34,706 nt of DNA from Chytridium lagenaria (GCA_025449115.1 JAHLKC010000235.1:1-34706), one strand, 5' to 3'; counted from the first letter of the stretch, positions 11,815-22,731 are shown. The notes: generated by a model not told the origin, from the letters alone. Made by a program: numbers and translations.

Positions 11815-12243
11815 CTTTCTAGCAGGGGTGGCAAATCGGGTTTTTTACAAATCCGGTTTTTTAAGGTTTTTTAAAAAAACCCGATTTTTGGAAAAAACCT
11901 CAAAATCGGGTTTTTTGCGGAAAATTTAATTATCCGCATATCATGCTGGCCATGTCTTTATTAAAAGAAAATTACTCGATTTTACGAAGTCACATTGAAT
12001 ATTTTAGGTCTAAAAGTGGGTCGGATGAATAGGAGCGTTGCATCTTGAACGAAGGTGATTTTGTTGGGTGATTCTTTATGTTAAAGTGTAAGAACTTCAC
12101 TCGCAGTGACAATTTTGAATATTTGACCTTTCTGACAATTTTAAAAAACCCGAATCCGGTTTAATTCGGGTTTAATTGAATTAAAGAATAAACCCGATTT
12201 TTTGAAAAAAAAAAATCGGGTTTTTTCCACCCCTGCTTTCTAG
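11815..12243. mobile_element. hAT-type MITE with perfect 8-bp target duplication, nested in the Tc1-like element
   Basis: The element runs from 11823 to 12235 (413 bp). The left end CAGGGGTGGCAAATCGGG and the right end CCCGAT..CCACCCCTG form terminal inverted repeats beginning CAGGGGTGG, the classic hAT-superfamily start. The 8-bp duplication CTTTCTAG flanks it exactly (11815-11822 and 12236-12243), and hAT elements make 8-bp duplications. Both ends carry multiple copies of ATCGGGTTTTTT and its complement, fitting the subterminal transposase-binding repeats of hAT elements. There is no coding capacity, so it is non-autonomous and depends on a transposase elsewhere. The perfect target duplication implies a recent insertion. 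Confidence 0.92.
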
Positions 12244-12305
12244 CGCACAAAGAATATTTTTAAAATGTTGCCTGTAGGCGAGATATTACCAAAATAATTT
12301 TATAA

Positions 12306-12990
12306 TTAAATTGTCAGGCCAAAATTATGGCACTTTTTAAAAAATGATGGCACTGACATGATTAGGGTGTCATTCGAAGCGTATTCGCAAAGCGAGGCGA
12401 CCGCAAGCGTTCCTGTGGTTGGTTCGCATATCAGACTGGTTAGTAAAAGCGATCGAGATGATAAATAAAAAAATTTATTGCTTCCCACTTAATTTGACCC
12501 CGTTTGATACATTCGCAATATATACACCATGCCGCGTTGTCTAAGGACGCTAGATGAGCGAAGGTTTCTCACCAAGCAAGCGCGCCTGTTGTCCCACAGC
12601 CCATCAGTGTTGACATGGTCCTTGTAAAGCATCCCAATGGTGCACCCCACATGCCCATCGTCGTCCAATATTGGCACTTCACACACGGAAGAAATCCACC
12701 TTCGTTGTCCTGATAGAAGGACGACTCAAAGAGAACCGCTTGCATCATGCGGAGGTATTTTCCACAGCCATCGTAATGAATCTCGAAGGTCCTGCCGGCA
12801 TTCGTTGCATGGAGACCAACAACTAAGACCTTCGCGTATATCCTGTTCTCCATGTTGGAACTCATCGAGTCCATGCACTCTTCCTTCATCATCGCAAAAA
12901 ACTTGTGTGTAACAGCATGAAAAATTTCTTTTATTTTGAGAAATATCTTTCACAGACAAAGTCAAAAACGCATTGTAATTAAGCAAAATT
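12306..12990 (-). pseudogene. Decayed transposase-like remnant inside the Tc1-like element
   Basis: Three overlapping minus-strand frames (12986-12726, 12892-12569 and 12686-12489) could be one coding sequence broken by indels. The middle one contains AKVLVVGLHATNAGRTFEI, then KYLRMMQAVLFES and YQDNE. This resembles the central part of Tc1/IS630 DDE transposases (V.VWG...G.G...I.G.....KY...L...L.....QDN), and the last frame contains TDGLWDN, where families of this type often have a conserved tryptophan after the DDE motif. The catalytic acidic residues cannot be assigned with certainty. Its position inside matching inverted repeats supports a transposase origin, but a different passenger gene is possible. 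Confidence 0.4.
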
Positions 12991-13234
12991 ATTAATTGAG
13001 AGGCTTAAAGAAAAACTAAATGAACCAAAATGCTTGAAATATCATCCTCATTAACAATATCGAAAAAAAAAATTTGAAAAACATTTTTTTAACACCCCAA
13101 AAAGTTTGGCACTTTTGAAATTTTAAGGAGTTTATCCTAAACGTATATTAACCCTATCTGTATTAAGAATAGGGGGTCAAAAACCGATATTTCGGGCATT
13201 TTAACATTGTCGACTTTAGGTGGCAGGCACTGTA

Positions 13235-14384
13235 GCTCAACAATAGTTTTTTATTAGTTTTAAAATCATGTTTCTTTATTTAAATATCTTTTATTCACAC
13301 AAAGCGAACATGAAATAATAAACATCAATTATCAATTAGTATATAAACAAGCAATTAGTTTTTCTGGTTTGGTGATTGCTGGCTGTAAAGACACGAGTTT
13401 TGAAATATTCACGTGTATTGACGGCATGGCATGCTCGCATGACTACCTATTACGCTGAAGATCACAGCTCAGCCCGTTCGTTGTATTTTGCAGTTGTGCT
13501 TTTACTTCATCATTATTCTTGGCTCATCTATTAAAAGTAATTTATTTATTTATCTGACTCTTTGACAGCATGCTTATCAGTTGTTAATAAATTATTCACT
13601 CTCATAAAAAGAATTGTCGCGTGGTTCTTTAAGGTTAGAGTTTGCGTATGACACTCGGTATAGCTTTTATCCACCGAGTAAGCTTAGTAATTATGTTCTT
13701 GTGCTGCCCTGTGTTACACACTAACGCCCCACGCCCCACACCCCAGTCCCTATCTCACTCGTGCTATACCCAAAAGTGAAAAGGTTGTTCGAGGCCCTAC
13801 CTTTCCACGCTTCCCCACTTGCATTGAAATTGCGACGAAAGCCCCCCACGTCTCATGCTCAATCGACTGGTTGCAACTAATAGGTTAAGACATCCCGACG
13901 TTTTGCAACGGAGGGGTTTGGTTTTCATACCCCGCAGCCGCGACCCAAGAACCCAACTGAGTGGGGTCAAACCCCACAACCATGTCGTCGTCCCCATTTT
14001 AAACCGCGCACAGGGCCGTCGCCATCGAGATGAGATGAAGGCGGGTCCTGTTTGCCAGCCAGTCGTTGACTTGCAAAAGGGGGAAATAAGGTTTTCGGTA
14101 AAGCTCTTCTTCGCGTCATTCGAGCCTGTTGACTAAAATATTCGTGATGAGACTCCGTTTCTATTATGTTTTTTCTTCACTTTCTTGGCTGTCATTGAAT
14201 AAAATAACACATTCGCTAGCGGGTCCCTTTTCAAGGTTGTGTCAGTTCCGTCATTTCCTTAGTATTTACCCCAGAATCAAAGCATCTCATGCCTCCTAAC
14301 CTGAATCGGAAAGTCGTTCATGGAATGACGCCCAGCCAACATCAGAGCTCGTCGAAATCACTGAAGTTCTATAGTCAGAATTCC
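13235..14384. other. Intergenic, no supported gene
   Basis: The region from the transposon right end to the next protease promoter. The first half is AT-rich. A more GC-rich patch at 13720-14100 contains open frames on both strands (13797-13997 minus, 13855-14136 plus), but neither shows a recognisable motif or splice pattern. It could be a remnant of another mobile element. No RNA gene is seen. Confidence 0.4.
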
Positions 14385-14386
14385 TA

Positions 14387-14393
14387 TATAAAA
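14387..14393 (+). promoter_or_regulatory. TATA box of the protease gene at 14469
   Basis: TATAAAA (within CCTATATAAAAGC) lies 76-82 bp before the ATG. It is followed by a CT-rich leader with CTCATATCCAACACAAACCTCATA, much like the leader before 7721. Confidence 0.65.
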
Positions 14394-14468
14394 GCTGGCT
14401 ACTTTTCTCTCACATCCAGTACGCTCTTCACATCCTCAACCTCATATCCAACACAAACCTCATAAAAG

Positions 14469-16069
14469 ATGCACTTCCTCGCTGTCATCGCTCTCGCTGT
14501 CGCCTCCTTGACCGGTATCAACGCAGCTCCCACTCAACTCAGGGTCCCCGCCGGCACCCCCATTCCTAACCAGTACATCATCGTCTACAAGCCCGAGTAT
14601 GCCAACTCATCCATCGTGGACCTTCATGAGTCTTGGCTGCAGACCGCTGCCCTCTCCGAGGACGGCCCCCTTGTGAGGCGTGATGACTCTTTGGGCTTCT
14701 TCCCAGCCATCCCAAAGTTCTCCGGATTCTCGTACCTTCGCAAGTACGTGATGGACCCTCTGCCTTCAGGGGTTACGCTGCCAGGCTCACTCCCCAGATT
14801 GCCGAGTCTCTTAAGGTGAGCTTCCATTTTTTTTAAATTTGTCAGCTTGCCATTTTAAATCCCTTGTTGTGCTAATATATAATTCTTGTTATTTATTAGG
14901 CTCTTCCCGAGATCGACTACATTGAGCAGAACCAGGTCGCCTCCATCGACGCTGTCCAGACCAGCCCTGCCGCGTGGGGTCTCAGGCGTATCTCCAAGGC
15001 CGCCCTTCCCCTTCCGGCGGACTACACGTACGCGGATGCCGCTGGATCTGGAGTTGACGTTTTACGTCATTGACACGTAAGTTTAGCACTTTTTTAAAAT
15101 TATATTGTTTGAATTGATTTATCGCTCTCAGTAATATTTATCGCTCTTATAATTAATACTTTTTCTTGTCTTTCTTTTATTTCCACAGTGGAATCCAAGT
15201 CGCCCACCCTCAGTTCGGTGGCCGTGCGAGGGTCGGTGCCTCCTTCTCTTCCGACAACAACAACGTTGATGACAATGGTCACGGAACTCACGTTGCCGGG
15301 TAAGATTCAACATTTTCTATGCAAAACTTGCAATCCTGTCACTAACCATCGTTTTTTATTGTTCACTTTTTTTTTGGCCAATAGAACTGTCGGTTCCAAC
15401 CTCTACGGTGTCGCCAAGCGCGCCTCATTGATTGCTGTCAAGGTTCTTAGCGCCTCCGGCTCCGGTACCAACGCCGACGTCATTGCCGGTATCAACTGGG
15501 TTGCCAACGCTGCTCGTACTTCTGGTCGCCCTGTGTTGTCAACATGTCTCTCGGTGGTGGTGCCTCCTCAGCCGTCGACACTGCCGTTCAAAACGGTATC
15601 ACTGCTGGCTGCACTTTTGTCGTCGCCGCTGGTAACGCTGGTGGAAACGCTTGTGTCAACTCTCCCGCTCGTGCCCCCAACGCCTACACCGTCGCCGCTT
15701 CTGACATCAACGACAGGATCGCGACATTCTCCGACAGAGGTACCTGTGTTGACATCATCGCTCCCGGAGTTAACGTTCTCTCCACGTAAGTTTCACATCC
15801 CCACCTCTGCATTCATCTTCTTTCACGATCATCTCCGGCTCATGCTCATTTTATATTTATTTTAGCTGGATCGGTTCCACCACCCGCTCCATCTCTGGTA
15901 CTTCCATGGCCTCCCCCCACGTCGCCGGTGTTGCTGCTGTCGCCATCTCCAACGGTGTTTCCCGCACTCCTGCCTCCGTCATGAGCTACCTCACCTCCAT
16001 CGCGACCCCAACAGGATCACCGGTCTCACCTCCACCACCAAGAACCTCCTTCTCCAGGTTCCTCAGTAA
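14469..16069 (+). CDS. Secreted proteinase K-like serine protease (S8), shifted intron
   Basis: Third plus-strand protease. Exons are 14469-14815, 14900-15076, 15189-15299, 15385-15785 and 15866-16069. A signal peptide ([16 protein letters not shown]) precedes an I9 propeptide ([14 protein letters not shown]) and the S8 domain: Asp in YVIDT, split by intron 2, His in GHGTHVAG, Asn in AAGNAGG and Ser in [11 protein letters not shown]. The second intron sits after the catalytic Asp, about 27 nt downstream of the position used by the other three proteases. Apparent indels are a loss near 14755 (DP to SAFRGY), an extra T in the T-run near 15060, a lost C near 15531 (GRPCVVN) and a loss near 16010 (before NRITGL). 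With these read through, the stop TAA is at 16067-16069 and the length is about 413 codons. Confidence 0.88.
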
Positions 16070-16857
16070 ACACTCAGCCCCCATAAAGAGCTTTCCTATC
16101 TTCTTTTTTGAGGAGCAGGATAAGGATGCGTTGATCCTCCTGCTTTTCTGGTTTATGGTTGAGTAAAAAAAATGTTAACAGCCTCGAAACTCTTATAAAA
16201 GACTGATGAAATAAAATTTCATGATATGTACCGCTGAACATGATTATGCCATTCTTTACGTGATGTATTATTGAGCTACCGATTAATATGGTAGATAAAT
16301 CAGGATATTTCATTTTCAATGATTAAATAACTACACGTCTGCTCTTCACACATTTTAAAGTATCCTTTTGACATTGCGTTAGGCGACGAGACGCCTTAAT
16401 ATCCCTTTTTATCTGGCTACTAATAATAACTTTGAGCTTGGTTAGCGATGTATTGACGCGCGTTCATCGCGAGTAAAGGAATGTTAAAATATCCCCCTAA
16501 TAACTACTTAAGTAATAAATATTTTCTTGCATGTGCATTATGGCTAACTACCTTAAAAGCTTATAACATGGGAAAAAAAATACAGTCGAGAAATTGGAGG
16601 GTGAGCGCTGCAGCGATTGTCTGCGACTCTGTCAACGCTTCTAAGAGACTTTGATTGACTCCCAACGCTTCTAAGAGACTTTGATTGACTCCATCATGTC
16701 AGCATATCCCACACTCTCCGAATGGCCGGCTCAATTTAAAGCTCAACAACTTAAGCCTGTTTTGGTGTCTAATAGGGAATAAATGCGAACCAATTCCTCT
16801 AATATTATTAATGGCGATCCAGCGCATCATCAGTATATGTTATTAATTATTTTCGGG
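16070..16857. other. Convergent intergenic region
   Basis: AT-rich 3' regions of the plus-strand protease and the minus-strand membrane protein gene. It contains a short direct repeat at 16633-16692, listed separately. No gene is supported. Confidence 0.5.
16633..16692. repeat. 30-bp perfect tandem duplication
   Basis: The 30-bp unit that begins CAACGCTTCTAAGAGACTTT occurs twice in direct succession (16633-16662 and 16663-16692) with no mismatch. It lies in non-coding DNA between two convergent genes. Confidence 0.95.
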
Positions 16858-18441
16858 TTATTGATGAAGACTTTTCTGAAAGATGGTGGTGGATTGTGCA
16901 GGGCTACTATTCTTCGAGTATGTTGAAATGGATTCTACGGAAGGAACCCTTGGGAGTTTATATGGCCGTTCCATAGTTGAAGTGGGAGAGATGATTGAGG
17001 TTCCCGAAAATGACACTGTGGAAGCTCTCGACCCCATAGTGCCCAGACTGGTAATATGACATCCATTGGAAGCGACCGATAATTCGGAATAAGCGGATGC
17101 TTTTCGATCTTGGGACCACGATGTTCTGCCCGTGACGTCGTCATCTACGTCAATAGCCCAATCGGAAATGCCATGATCCAAGCTCTCGCGATGAATTTCG
17201 CGTGACGGATGTGAAGTAGAGCGATCGGTTTGCTTGGGATGACTGCATTTGTGTGTTAAGCTGCCTGGAGGATGGGCGGTAGCCGACTTATTATCGTCTG
17301 CTTATAGGAGTCGGAGGCAGAACCAAGGCTGGCATATCGGCGGATGGTTTCGAGGATCTATGGATGAGCCAATTTTTGACGATTTGCTGATATCTTGCGA
17401 CGCAGAGCAACACCCACAACGGACACAACGACCGCAGCCAAGACAGCGCACCAATGCCAATTCCCATAGATGCCGATTGCCCTTTCGTCGAATGCCATCT
17501 TCCGTTGGGACAACTACACTGAAACGTCTTGCCCTGAACTAGAGTCTGCTGGAAATAGCACTGGGTCGTGCCACAACCCCGCGCATTGCTGTGCTGTTCG
17601 ATGAACCAGAAGAACTTGAAGACGACCAGTAGATCCGCTCCCAACTCCTGGTCAGACCCAGATCCAGCTGGAGTCCCTCCACTTTCTAAAGGCGCAACGT
17701 TCAAAAAGTTTCCTCCTTGCACCGAGCTTGGAATTCCGTTTGGCTGAGCGCAACCGCATTCTCTGTTGTCAGCTCTACAGGAGCGATTCCATTGTTATCT
17801 GCTAATTGCTCGTGGAATTTTGAGTGTTGTAGGGTAAGGCTTGTCTACGTCGATAGAAGAAGGTATCGTTGGAATGGTCCTTCGCTTGGACCACCATGTT
17901 CAATGTCCTCTTGAGTCCTCAAAGTCGCTGTTGGCTGAACATCACTCATCACCGCAGTGGGTTCTGCAGTTGCAAGTCCAGGAAATGGCTCCAGCGCGCC
18001 GTTATTCTCCAGCATTAACGACCTATCACCATTGATATCGATTCCGAATGCATCCATCCATCCCGTCTGCATGGGCTCTACGAAATCCCCTTGTGATGCT
18101 GTCCATGTCTCAACAGCATCTGCACCATCAATCAGCGGAAAAGCGTTCTCTGAAGGGTTTGGAAGTGGCGATGCTAATGTGGAGGAGAGCAGCAAGAAAG
18201 CCAATGCTGCGATTGACCCCGATGGCTTGAGCACATCGTCAGGTTCGTCGATTGAGTTGAAGTTTCCAGGATCTTTTGCGGTCAAACTTCCTTTTTGTTT
18301 ATGTAGCCATTGGGAATGGGATCGCATAACAGCTTGGCTTGCGCAATTGCTTTTGCCGGACTTCATGCGTTCGAGACCATCTGGACCAATCACTGATAGA
18401 CTTCTAGAATCGTGAGTGGAGCTGAGAACCACCTTCACCAA
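16858..18441 (-). CDS. Putative single-pass membrane protein with Cys-containing ectodomain
   Basis: No family recognised. Three minus-strand stretches read as one gene: 18441-17845, 17722-17291, then about 17290-16858. In order they show a signal-peptide-like segment (SIAALAFLLLSSTLASPLP, near 18210), an acidic/threonine-rich region, a cysteine-bearing part (ECGCAQPNG, ARGCGTTQCYF, FQCSCPNG), one hydrophobic span (GIGIGALSWL...LCPLWVLLCV, near 17450) and a serine-rich tail (SSPAQS, STVSFSGTS) that would face the cytosol. This is the layout of a fungal surface sensor or adhesin, but that role is a guess. The frame changes near 17290 and around 17730-17850 may be indels or a small intron. The Met at 18441 is far upstream of the signal-like segment. 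An out-of-frame ATG at 18236 would give a conventional signal peptide if one C is missing after it. Confidence 0.5.
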
Positions 18442-19332
18442 TGGCGACGAGTAAGTTGTTGAAATGTTTCATGTTCAGATTTCTGCGCATAAATAAATAC
18501 CTAAGCAGCACTGAATGTTGTGCAAAAGGACATTTATTTCACTAATGAGCAGGCGATAAAGTAGCAAGGTGACAGTTACTAAAGGTTCACTCTTGCACTC
18601 CTTTCCTCGTTATCCACTCTATGCACTTTCCACCAAAAGAGTTGACTTTAATCGCCGCGGACAGACGCCGCGACAAAGGCGACGGATTCTGCCCTCTTCG
18701 TTCATATTGCCAGCTTTTTATGCGGATTATAAAACCCTAATTAAGAGTTTGTGAACGTTAGAGGCGCATTTGATTTCCAGCTTATTCGACTCCGGTCGGA
18801 TGACTTTATATCGGATGCATTACCTTCTTGATGTATGTCCCGAGACGACTTCAGACACTATCTTTTCATAAACAGACTAAAGATGAAGATTTGATGTAAA
18901 GACATTTTTCAAGCTTCACCATCTTCGATGTGAACGAGCTGTAGCCTGGAACGTCAAGCATGGCCTAAGCCGTGATCGCGAATGATTTTATTAACACATA
19001 CCACTACTGCATGCAAATGCCTTCTCCGCAAACGGCCTTCCCGATGACAGACAGTACACCATCTCACTTGCCCTCCTCCCATTCCTCAGTACCTTTCTCA
19101 CATACTCTGCTGTGAAGACCTCGGTCGCTGCCGACCTGTATCCATAAAAACCTCAATACCGTCAGTCAACTCACGTCAGAGTGAATTGTCATGTACCTAT
19201 TGGTGTTGATCTGGGATTGTCGTGACCATCATTTTTTTTTCTTCATCCCAAACTGAACATATCCTTACGAGGTTCCGCTGGATTATTAAACCTTCCAACA
19301 TACCAGGAAAGCAGGATCTCCAGTAGAAGGGC
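18442..19332. other. Divergent intergenic region
   Basis: About 890 bp between the minus-strand membrane protein gene and plus-strand SDA1, so it should carry both promoters. No convincing TATA box, coding region or RNA gene is visible. Confidence 0.5.
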
Positions 19333-22300
19333 ATGGGTAAACGAAGCAGGGCAGAGTTCCTTGCATCAAACTTGCCGCAGTTGCAGAACTTGATTAGGAG
19401 AGACTCTAGTTCTTACAAAGATGAGTTCATGATGCAATGGCGACAGTGGGAGTCTGGGATGAAGATATTTGAATTTAAACCGGACGAGGAACGTTTAGAG
19501 TTTGCAGAGCTTATTACGTTTATTAGTCATGTGGGTGTTTTGGAGCTCATTCACCTGTGAAGGACGCCAAATATTAAGCGAGTAAAATAGGTCGCCTACT
19601 GTTACCCTTCGGTTACCAAAGAGTTCCCGAACCAGCTTATGGAACTGTTGACAAAGCACCAAACAGCTCTTGCGCCAGCGCTGAGGAAGGCAATGGTTCA
19701 GGCTTTGATTCTGTTGAGAAACAAGAACATTCTGTCTGCCACGACGTGAGCTTTCATCATTAACGCAATCATTGACTATCTATTATTACAGATTAATGCC
19801 ACTATTCTTCTCTCTTTTCCGAGTCCCCGACAAGGAGCTTCGCAAACTTCTCCACACCCACATCGTTGCCGATATCAAAAACTCGAACGCAAAAGCCAAA
19901 AACAACCGCATGAACAAAACTCTCCAAAACTACATGTACCAAATGCTTCACGACCCCAGCGAGGTAAACTTCTACCGTTCATTTCTCTCTGACTATTTAT
20001 AGACGGCCGCACGCAAATCGTTGGACGTTATGATCGACCTTTACCACAAAAACGTTTGGAACGATGCAAAAACTGTTAATGTATTTCGGAGGCTTGTTTC
20101 TCGGATAAACCAAAGATTGTGTCGACGGCTATTCGGTTTTTCTTGGACACGAATGCGGGGAAGGATCGGGAAGAAGAGGAGGATGAGTTGCCTGACATAG
20201 ATGGGATGAAACATAAAGCGCAAGTTAATAAGAAGAGGCATTCAAAGAAGGGAGAGATCGAGAAGGCACTTGCGCATGTTAGAAGGGTGAGCATCTTGAA
20301 TTTTATCGTGTGGACTTTCTTTACATGTGCTTGGCAGACTCAACATATTCTATCCTATCTCATCTTTGACTAAAACACTCTTTCCTTCCTCCCTTCTGTT
20401 TTAGAAAGAGCGCCAGAAGGCCCGTGCCGAAGTCTTCAACTTCTCCGCCCTCCACCTCCTCAACGACCCACAGGGCCTCGCCGAACGTCTTTTCCAACGT
20501 CTTAAATCCGCTACCTCCTCCACTTCCTTCCGTTTCGAGCTCCGTCTTCAATTAATGAACCTGATCACTCGTCTCATCGGTGTCCACAAACTCCTCGTTC
20601 TTCCCTTTTACGATTTCGTTGTTCCTTACCTCCGTCCTCATCAGCGTGACGCAGCAACGATTTTAGCATGCGTCGCACAGTCTTCTCATGAGCTTGTGCC
20701 GCCGGATGCCATGGGATGGTTGTGCAGGCTATTGCGGATAACTTTGTATGGAGTAACGGAGCCACAGAGGTTGTGACGGCGGGTTTGAATTCGTTGAGGG
20801 AAGTTTGCGCGAGGTGTCCATTGGCGATGTCAGAGACGCTTTTGCAGAGTTTGATGGACGATTATAAAAATAATAAGGAAAAGAGTGAGTTTCTGGGTTG
20901 CTTGAATTCATTTTCATGATATTTGATTCCACTCAACCTATGCATTTCTAGGCGCAATGGTTGCTGGAAGATCGCTCCTCGGTCTTTTCCGTGAAATCAA
21001 TCCCCTCCTTCTTAAGAAGCGTGACAGAGTAAGCCATACTTCATTCAGCTTCTTATTCGCCACTAACTCGGTTTCTAGGGAAAGGGCGTCACCGTGAATA
21101 TCAAAGAATTTTCCGCCCGCAAGTACGGAGAAGTCACTGTGCATGAAACAATTGATGGAGCTGATGTGAGTTTTAATGTCTTTCTCCGGCATTGTACTTA
21201 AATTTCTTTTAGCTCTTTGCAAGAAAAGTGGCAAATGGAGATGATAGTGATGAATTTGAGATTGAGGATAGTGACGAGGAGGAAGGAGATGAGGATGAGG
21301 AAGGCGAGGAAGGGAACAGTGACGATGAGGAATGGGAGGACGCGCCTGAGCTTGCGGATGAGGAGGAAGAAGGAAAGCCCGAGAAGGGTGGGAAGAAGAA
21401 TAAGAAAAAGGATGTGGAAGATGATGATGGTAAGCTTATACTTTTCGTGTCTATGCTTTTTTCATCTATTTCTTGGCTGCTTCGTTTCGTTGGCATTCCT
21501 TTCCGCTTTTTCTCTTCATATTCCGCGTTCCGATCCATATTTTTACACGTTCAACGCATTTTACGTTTCTAATCGCGACGTTAACAGCTTGGGCTGGGTG
21601 GGAGGAAGCCAGCCTCGACTCTGATGATGCTGAGAGCGGCGGCGAATGGGAGGATCTTAACGGCTCCGATGTTGAAGAAGGTGAAGAAGGTGAAGAAGAT
21701 GATGCCGAATCCGACGCCAAAGACGGTGAAGACGGTGAAGACGAAGACGAACCCCACTCTCCGCGTAAAAAGCTTAAAACCGCACCTAAAAAACGCCCTG
21801 CAATTGGACCCAAGCAAGCTAAATATTTGGAGAAAATGGGGAGAACGTCGGGTCTTCAGGAAAAGGATGAAGCAATGGCGTTGGAAGCAAAGACGATGGC
21901 GACGACACAGGTTTGGGAGTTTTTGAGGATCTGTGTTTTAATGAGTTTATGTAGATTTTCACGGATGAGCAGTTTGTGAAGATGAAGGAGTTGGCGACGC
22001 AGAGGAGGGCTGAGAAAATGGTTGGAGCCAGACCTGGAAGCTTCAAGGATGAGGAGGATGACGATAGCGAGGAGGAAGATCCGTGAGTGCTTCTTTACCT
22101 TTCCTTCATTACGTTCGTCTAACGCTGCGACCTTAGCAACATTGTTGACGTTCGCCGCATCACATCTGGAGTTAAGCGGAAGATGACGTATGATGAACGT
22201 CTTGAACACGCGCAGGCTGGACGCGAGGGACGGGCCAAGTTTGGATCACGAATGGGATTGAAGAAGGAGGAGAAGGGATCGTCGACGACGAATAGGGAGA

Positions 22301-22517
22301 AGGAGAAGAAGACTAAGGCGTTTATGATGATTGTGCATAAACGGACCGTTAAGGGGAAAGCGAAGAGGAGTTTGAGAGAGAAGCAGGTGAGGAAGTATTT
22401 CTTTGTTCGGGTTTGTTTACGACGATAATAGCTTACCATCTTCTTTTTCCCGTTTTCTTTCCCTATGTAGAAATCTTACGTGCGCATATCACGAAGCAAA
22501 AGAAGAAGGGGCATTAA
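19333..22517 (+). CDS. SDA1: SDA1 family protein (60S ribosome biogenesis)
   Basis: Nucleolar/nuclear factor needed for 60S pre-ribosome maturation and export. Twelve exons: 19333-19530, 19591-19745, 19792-19963, 20003-20286, 20405-20884, 20952-21028, 21079-21165, 21213-21429, 21588-21910, 21955-22082, 22137-22386 and 22471-22517. The N-terminus [20 protein letters not shown] and the segments [60 protein letters not shown] and ARCPLAMSE are hallmarks of the family. A long Glu/Asp/Ser-rich stretch (exons 8-9, about 21228-21760) precedes the conserved basic C-terminus ([30 protein letters not shown]). Apparent single-base losses occur near 20082 (before EACFSDKP), near 20712 and in the last exon, which then reads [13 protein letters not shown] and stops at 22517. 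A gene this conserved is likely functional. Confidence 0.95.
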
Positions 22518-22731
22518 TGGCTTACTTTTTTCTATGGTTTCGCGTCGATTTCATATCTTTGTTTCATTTATAGTATTTATCTATCTGGATATTTATCTCA
22601 CGGCTTATATAACGGCCATTTTCAATAAAACCTGCCGAAGTATACAATATCATTTTACATTTTTGCATATGCAACCTTGCAAAAAATAGGGAGTGAGATT
22701 CCTAAGCTAATACGGATGACTTTCGCAACTA

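Larger units (their letters stand above)
11684..13234. mobile_element. TA-flanked DNA transposon with terminal inverted repeats (Tc1/mariner-like), decayed and split by a MITE
   Basis: The ends are inverted repeats: CAGTGCTTGCCACCTAAAGT... from 11686, and its reverse complement ending at 13232 with one mismatch (T/C) over about 25 bp. Both ends abut a TA dinucleotide (11684-11685 and 13233-13234), the target duplication typical of Tc1/mariner/IS630 elements. The total of 1547 bp shrinks to about 1126 bp once the nested MITE and its target duplication are removed, a plausible size for a small Tc1-like unit. The interior has only broken open frames on the minus strand. The superfamily call is inferred from the TA sites, the CAGTG start and the size. 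Confidence 0.75.

Noticed and set aside
13797..14136. Open frames on both strands in a GC-richer patch
   Set aside because: Neither has a recognisable domain. Possibly a mobile-element relic, but the evidence is too weak to call.
14744..14769. Very short GT..AG interval in protease exon 1 that could pass as a 26-nt intron
   Set aside because: Too short to be a credible spliceosomal intron; a single missing base restores the conserved FRGY motif more simply.
21209..21813. Serine/proline-rich minus-strand open frames
   Set aside because: Reverse complement of the Glu/Asp-rich exons of SDA1; GAG/GAA runs give Ser/Leu-rich shadows.
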